The position numbers and the translations under genes are program-made. From WRHT01 sp031550525 (GTDB taxonomy: Bacteria; Desulfobacterota; Desulfovibrionia; Desulfovibrionales; Desulfovibrionaceae): a DNA stretch of 64,000 nucleotides. Positions 62,501 to 64,000 of the stretch are shown here, in pieces. How positions within the stretch are numbered: position 1 is the stretch's first letter; each line of letters begins with the position of its first letter. The stretch covers positions 22,889 to 86,888 of the forward strand of contig JAVBON010000013.1 of NCBI GenBank assembly GCA_031550525.1, given 5' to 3'. The notes beneath the pieces were generated by a model. It was not told the DNA's origin. It searched no databases and saw nothing but the letters and a program-made list of their open reading frames with translations.

Positions 62501-63801
62501 AGCCTGAGCTGACCGCGCCCGAAACGCCACGCGAATACATAGTTATAGCCGATATGGCGGCCAGCGGGCGCAGACTTATAGCCAGACGCCTCGACGGCCT
62601 GCCGCACAAACTGGTAGAGGCGCGCAACTCCGCCGAAGTAATAGCGGCCTGCGCCGCGCACCCGGTCGGGCTTATCATATTTGACGCCGATCTGCCGGAG
62701 GCCGACGTGCGCGCCGCCTTGCAAGGCGTATCCGCCAGCCTGCGTGAGAAAGGCCTGCCGCTTATACCATCGCTAGGCCTTATAGCCCACGCCTCACAGG
62801 GCGAGCGCATGACCCGCCTGGGCTGCCGCGAGACCCAAATAAAATCGGCCAGCCGTACCCAGTTCCGCCAAGCCGTGCTGGCCCTGTGCCCGCACCCGGA
62901 AACAGACCCCGCCGAGCTTTTGCCTGAAAGCCCCCTGCTGCGCTCAAACCAGGCCGATGCGTCCCCCGCTGGGGAACCGGAGGTTAGCGCCGCGCAATCC
63001 GAGGCCAAAGCCCAAACCGGCAGTAGAGAAGCGGAAACCGCGCCAACATCACCCTCCGGAGCACGTCCTGACGCCAGCAAAATGCCCGGCCACGCAGCTA
63101 TGGCTGAGTACCCCGCTTCAGCGGATGCCGCGATGGATGACACAGCCGCAACAAAGTCTCCGGATGAATATGCCGCCTCAAAAGCTGCTCCGGTTGGCTA
63201 CGCCGCCTCCATGAGCGCTCCGGCTGGGCATGCCGCCGCCACGGCAGCGCCGGTGGGGCATCCCCATGCCTCCGTGCCGGGTGAAAGCAAAACGGAGCAG
63301 ACCCGGCAAAAAGACGGGAGAGATTCCGCCAAAACAAGGCAGACTGCCCAAAAGGCCGAGCGCGTGCCCATGCTGGACATGATAGTCGCCAGTCTGGATC
63401 AGGATGAGCCGGAAAACGGACGCTCCACCCTGCCGGAGGCCCGCAAGCTCGAAAGCCCGCATAAGCTGGCCCAGTCGGAAAACGACTATATGGACGCCAC
63501 CATGGTGCCCCTGCTGCCCGGCTTTTTAATTGTGCTGGAAGATACTCTGGAAGATTTGCAAAAAGCCCGAGGCCGGAGCGACACCATGCAGGTGCAGGAG
63601 GTTGCGGCCAGAATGGCTGGGCAAGGCGGCACCTATGGCCTTAACCCGCTGGAACGCATGGCCCGCTGCGTCGAAAGAGCAGCCGAAGCCGGTGACAAAG
63701 AAGCGGTAAATGATCTTTCTGAAGAACTGTTGAGCCTTGGGAAGCGTTATTTAACGAGTTTGAAGCTTACATATGACGAGTATGTGAGAAATAAAGAATA
63801 A
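59524..63801 (+). CDS. Large membrane protein: 7TMR-DISM-like sensor with degenerate hybrid-kinase domains
   Basis: 1425 residues from ATG 59524 (AAGGA upstream; signal peptide VLIFALMLLFVAASQARA). A periplasmic ~40-180 region, then six to seven TMs (~194-389), like a 7TMR-DISM sensor. A low-complexity Ala/Pro/Glu linker follows, then a HisKA-like helix pair with no SHE-type His, and an ATPase-like part (~750-850) with ESGLGIS and LPGKGTAITF but no N-box Asn. Next come a second low-complexity stretch, a receiver with Asp ~1053 (IIFDADLPEAD), a third low-complexity stretch with four ~10-residue repeats (APVGYAASMS type, ~1205-1245) and an HPt-like end (~1333-1420). The HPt motif reads AARMAGQGGTYGL, so the His is Arg. 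It looks like a pseudokinase scaffold. A GTG start at 59311 is rejected. Confidence 0.6.
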   Translation: MPIPASNNSGKIRRNPTVLIFALMLLFVAASQARALPVAVEQVKGNFPLASSAFYLADPAGGLSILDVSSPARQNRFVPLKDGIPKSACGALWLRFSLIKNNIPGNAPRGAKSGLTLELGSTTPPAKLFVAETITTEGDVRQWREYASSLDGSFTLPDPVLLPLTVYVRINAMPPLWFAPQLSSQQADEDSGALPWLLIMQIMLGLALAVTIARGMSENEEWRFWAGAVLACVTISALYSDNGAEKSVVYLTAMPQLLTPGLAIMLMPHLGRYMLGSNKSKALDYTLIALSLPGVAAALVPLAPGLGWTARLLPLAPLLLLPLPLLAISAIKRKQSGALCYLLFTLFPCAGAGLALYALYAPQAGPLHQLSLYLPTFGYLISGVLMATVKPHTVKEKNDFFPLDGYLEHNGFLHGAPNRQDAPGQDRPAANQDHGRPEDYAPDLNPEFNPFEPFAANEPQSETSEPYPDQLQDSPPLQMAAHPGHAYASAENAQTGESPLKSARTPAGQTENVVAEPAPDQERASAPGPAQDDDDIIELDASLQIIAPAHGKAEHSRKPSEAVNATLESMAQLAELFGNAAPEEKPAPAPFRPMEAAAPAKLRRADNVIYIKDEEEPGLVILKPADPAAAARAEPEAPDLPPLHNPQLDVKAIDRVENALRAPYENLRVQLAQMRGQQTDSADLADRLEASVSSLGLMLDNLEKVARGEHPSPAPMQSIFNLSALIRHMHEQMLPLAESKGVTLSWFVAPGLPTFFKGNEEKIADALRFLLQGSLEAADAGAVQLTVREARGYAGQVQFSLLESGLGISNLRRPSGWLNKAWELSSASGGSFNIDFLPGKGTAITFTLALTPMQKPAEALYDDPQPALSGADFTPGAPLQGENATQKNAPAPDESANQEHAPARQKNSAAQAQNAESASSAHNKLPGGSFEHKPDQPQYEQALTEPGQSASAAWLHQNGDARRQEEDRRAQPALNQAGDRTEKAANLPENDIKPELTAPETPREYIVIADMAASGRRLIARRLDGLPHKLVEARNSAEVIAACAAHPVGLIIFDADLPEADVRAALQGVSASLREKGLPLIPSLGLIAHASQGERMTRLGCRETQIKSASRTQFRQAVLALCPHPETDPAELLPESPLLRSNQADASPAGEPEVSAAQSEAKAQTGSREAETAPTSPSGARPDASKMPGHAAMAEYPASADAAMDDTAATKSPDEYAASKAAPVGYAASMSAPAGHAAATAAPVGHPHASVPGESKTEQTRQKDGRDSAKTRQTAQKAERVPMLDMIVASLDQDEPENGRSTLPEARKLESPHKLAQSENDYMDATMVPLLPGFLIVLEDTLEDLQKARGRSDTMQVQEVAARMAGQGGTYGLNPLERMARCVERAAEAGDKEAVNDLSEELLSLGKRYLTSLKLTYDEYVRNKE

Positions 63802-63845
63802 CGCGCGAAGCGCGGATGGTGAAAGAGCCTTTGGGGCGGATATAA

Positions 63846-63890
63846 GATAAGATAAGATAAGATAAGATAAATATGGAAATGGAAATGGAA
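63846..63890. repeat. Simple-sequence repeats: GATAA x5 and ATGGAA x3
   Basis: GATAA occurs five times in a row (63846-63870) and ATGGAA three times (63873-63890), in the gap after the large pseudokinase gene. Such short tandem repeats can change length by slippage. No gene or function assigned. Confidence 0.85.
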
Positions 63891-63915
63891 GCGGCGTTCG
63901 CCGCGGCAATATAAG

Positions 63916-63939
63916 AGAGGGGCGCTTGCCCCTCTTTTT
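63916..63939 (+). terminator. Rho-independent terminator near right end
   Basis: AGAGGGGC-GCTT-GCCCCTCT followed by TTTT. It probably ends the transcript of the large membrane protein gene, 115 bp upstream. The remaining bases to 64000 include a run of 13 G and end in GCGCCCCC. Confidence 0.85.
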
Positions 63940-64000
63940 GGGCCTAGCTTAGCGGCGCGCGAAAATTAACCCCCGCCGAAGGGGGGGGGGGGGCGCCCCC

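Noticed and set aside
1..64000. tRNA or rRNA genes, integrase, transposase, attachment sites
   Set aside because: No characteristic T-loop (GGTTCGAATCC-like) sequences, rRNA stretches or recombinase motifs were seen.

Overview
The window looks like a chromosome piece of a sulfate-reducing deltaproteobacterium of the Desulfovibrio group. The main evidence is a complete dsrMKJOP operon (43745-48725), a Desulfovibrio-type nrfHA pair (38060-40109) and a secreted CbiK-type cobaltochelatase beside a TonB-dependent receptor (28137-31175). No rRNA, tRNA, CRISPR array, phage or transposase gene was recognised.

Layout. (1) 1-17444, all on the minus strand: a compact aryl-polyene (APE)-like biosynthetic cluster. 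It is read from a ketoreductase at 17444 leftward through a FAD oxidoreductase, ketosynthase, ACP, acyltransferase, two lipoproteins, dehydratase, LolA-like carrier, MMPL exporter, DUF3261-like lipoprotein, second dehydratase, thioesterase, glycosyltransferase, LpxL-like acyltransferase, second ACP, second ketosynthase, chain-length factor, AMP ligase and a methyltransferase cut by the window edge. (2) 17651-19090: alanine/sodium symporter. (3) 19732-27518: two very large convergent hybrid sensor kinases separated by a 27-bp perfect hairpin. (4) 28137-32262: TonB receptor, periplasmic CbiK and a solitary Dam-type methylase. (5) 32446-37022: tandem MFS paralogues, then divergent fdhE-mobA (formate dehydrogenase maturation). 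(6) 37295-40109: ParE/RHH toxin-antitoxin pair and nrfHA. (7) 40421-43393: YgjP-like metallopeptidase, VKOR-thioredoxin fusion, RsbRD-domain protein. (8) 43745-48725: dsrMKJOP. (9) 49057-50638: PIN/Phd toxin-antitoxin pair, DUF523 protein, small ORF. (10) 50717-57162: glnN, ATC-hydrolase-like protein, cheV, YprB-like nuclease, nth. (11) 57362-63801: cutA, PfkB kinase, TPR protein and a 1425-residue membrane protein that reads as a degenerate hybrid kinase.

Themes. The respiratory genes (dsr, nrf, fdhE/mobA) and disulfide-forming genes fit an anaerobe with abundant periplasmic redox proteins. The APE-like cluster would supply an outer-membrane pigment/lipid.

The least explained material is non-coding. 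Three large palindromic elements (33824-33986, 37103-37253, 48817-48995) share a core and an architecture. The copy after dsrP carries in its apical loop an exact 36-nt insert that is the reverse complement of part of dsrK, so a plus-strand transcript of it would be antisense to dsrK mRNA. A separate array of four ~43-bp structured repeats lies upstream of glnN. Several proteins carry Ala/Ser/Thr/Pro-rich inserts (MobA, Nth, the VKOR fusion, the 1425-aa protein, probably the partial methyltransferase).

All functional calls come from reading motifs by eye; no database search was run.
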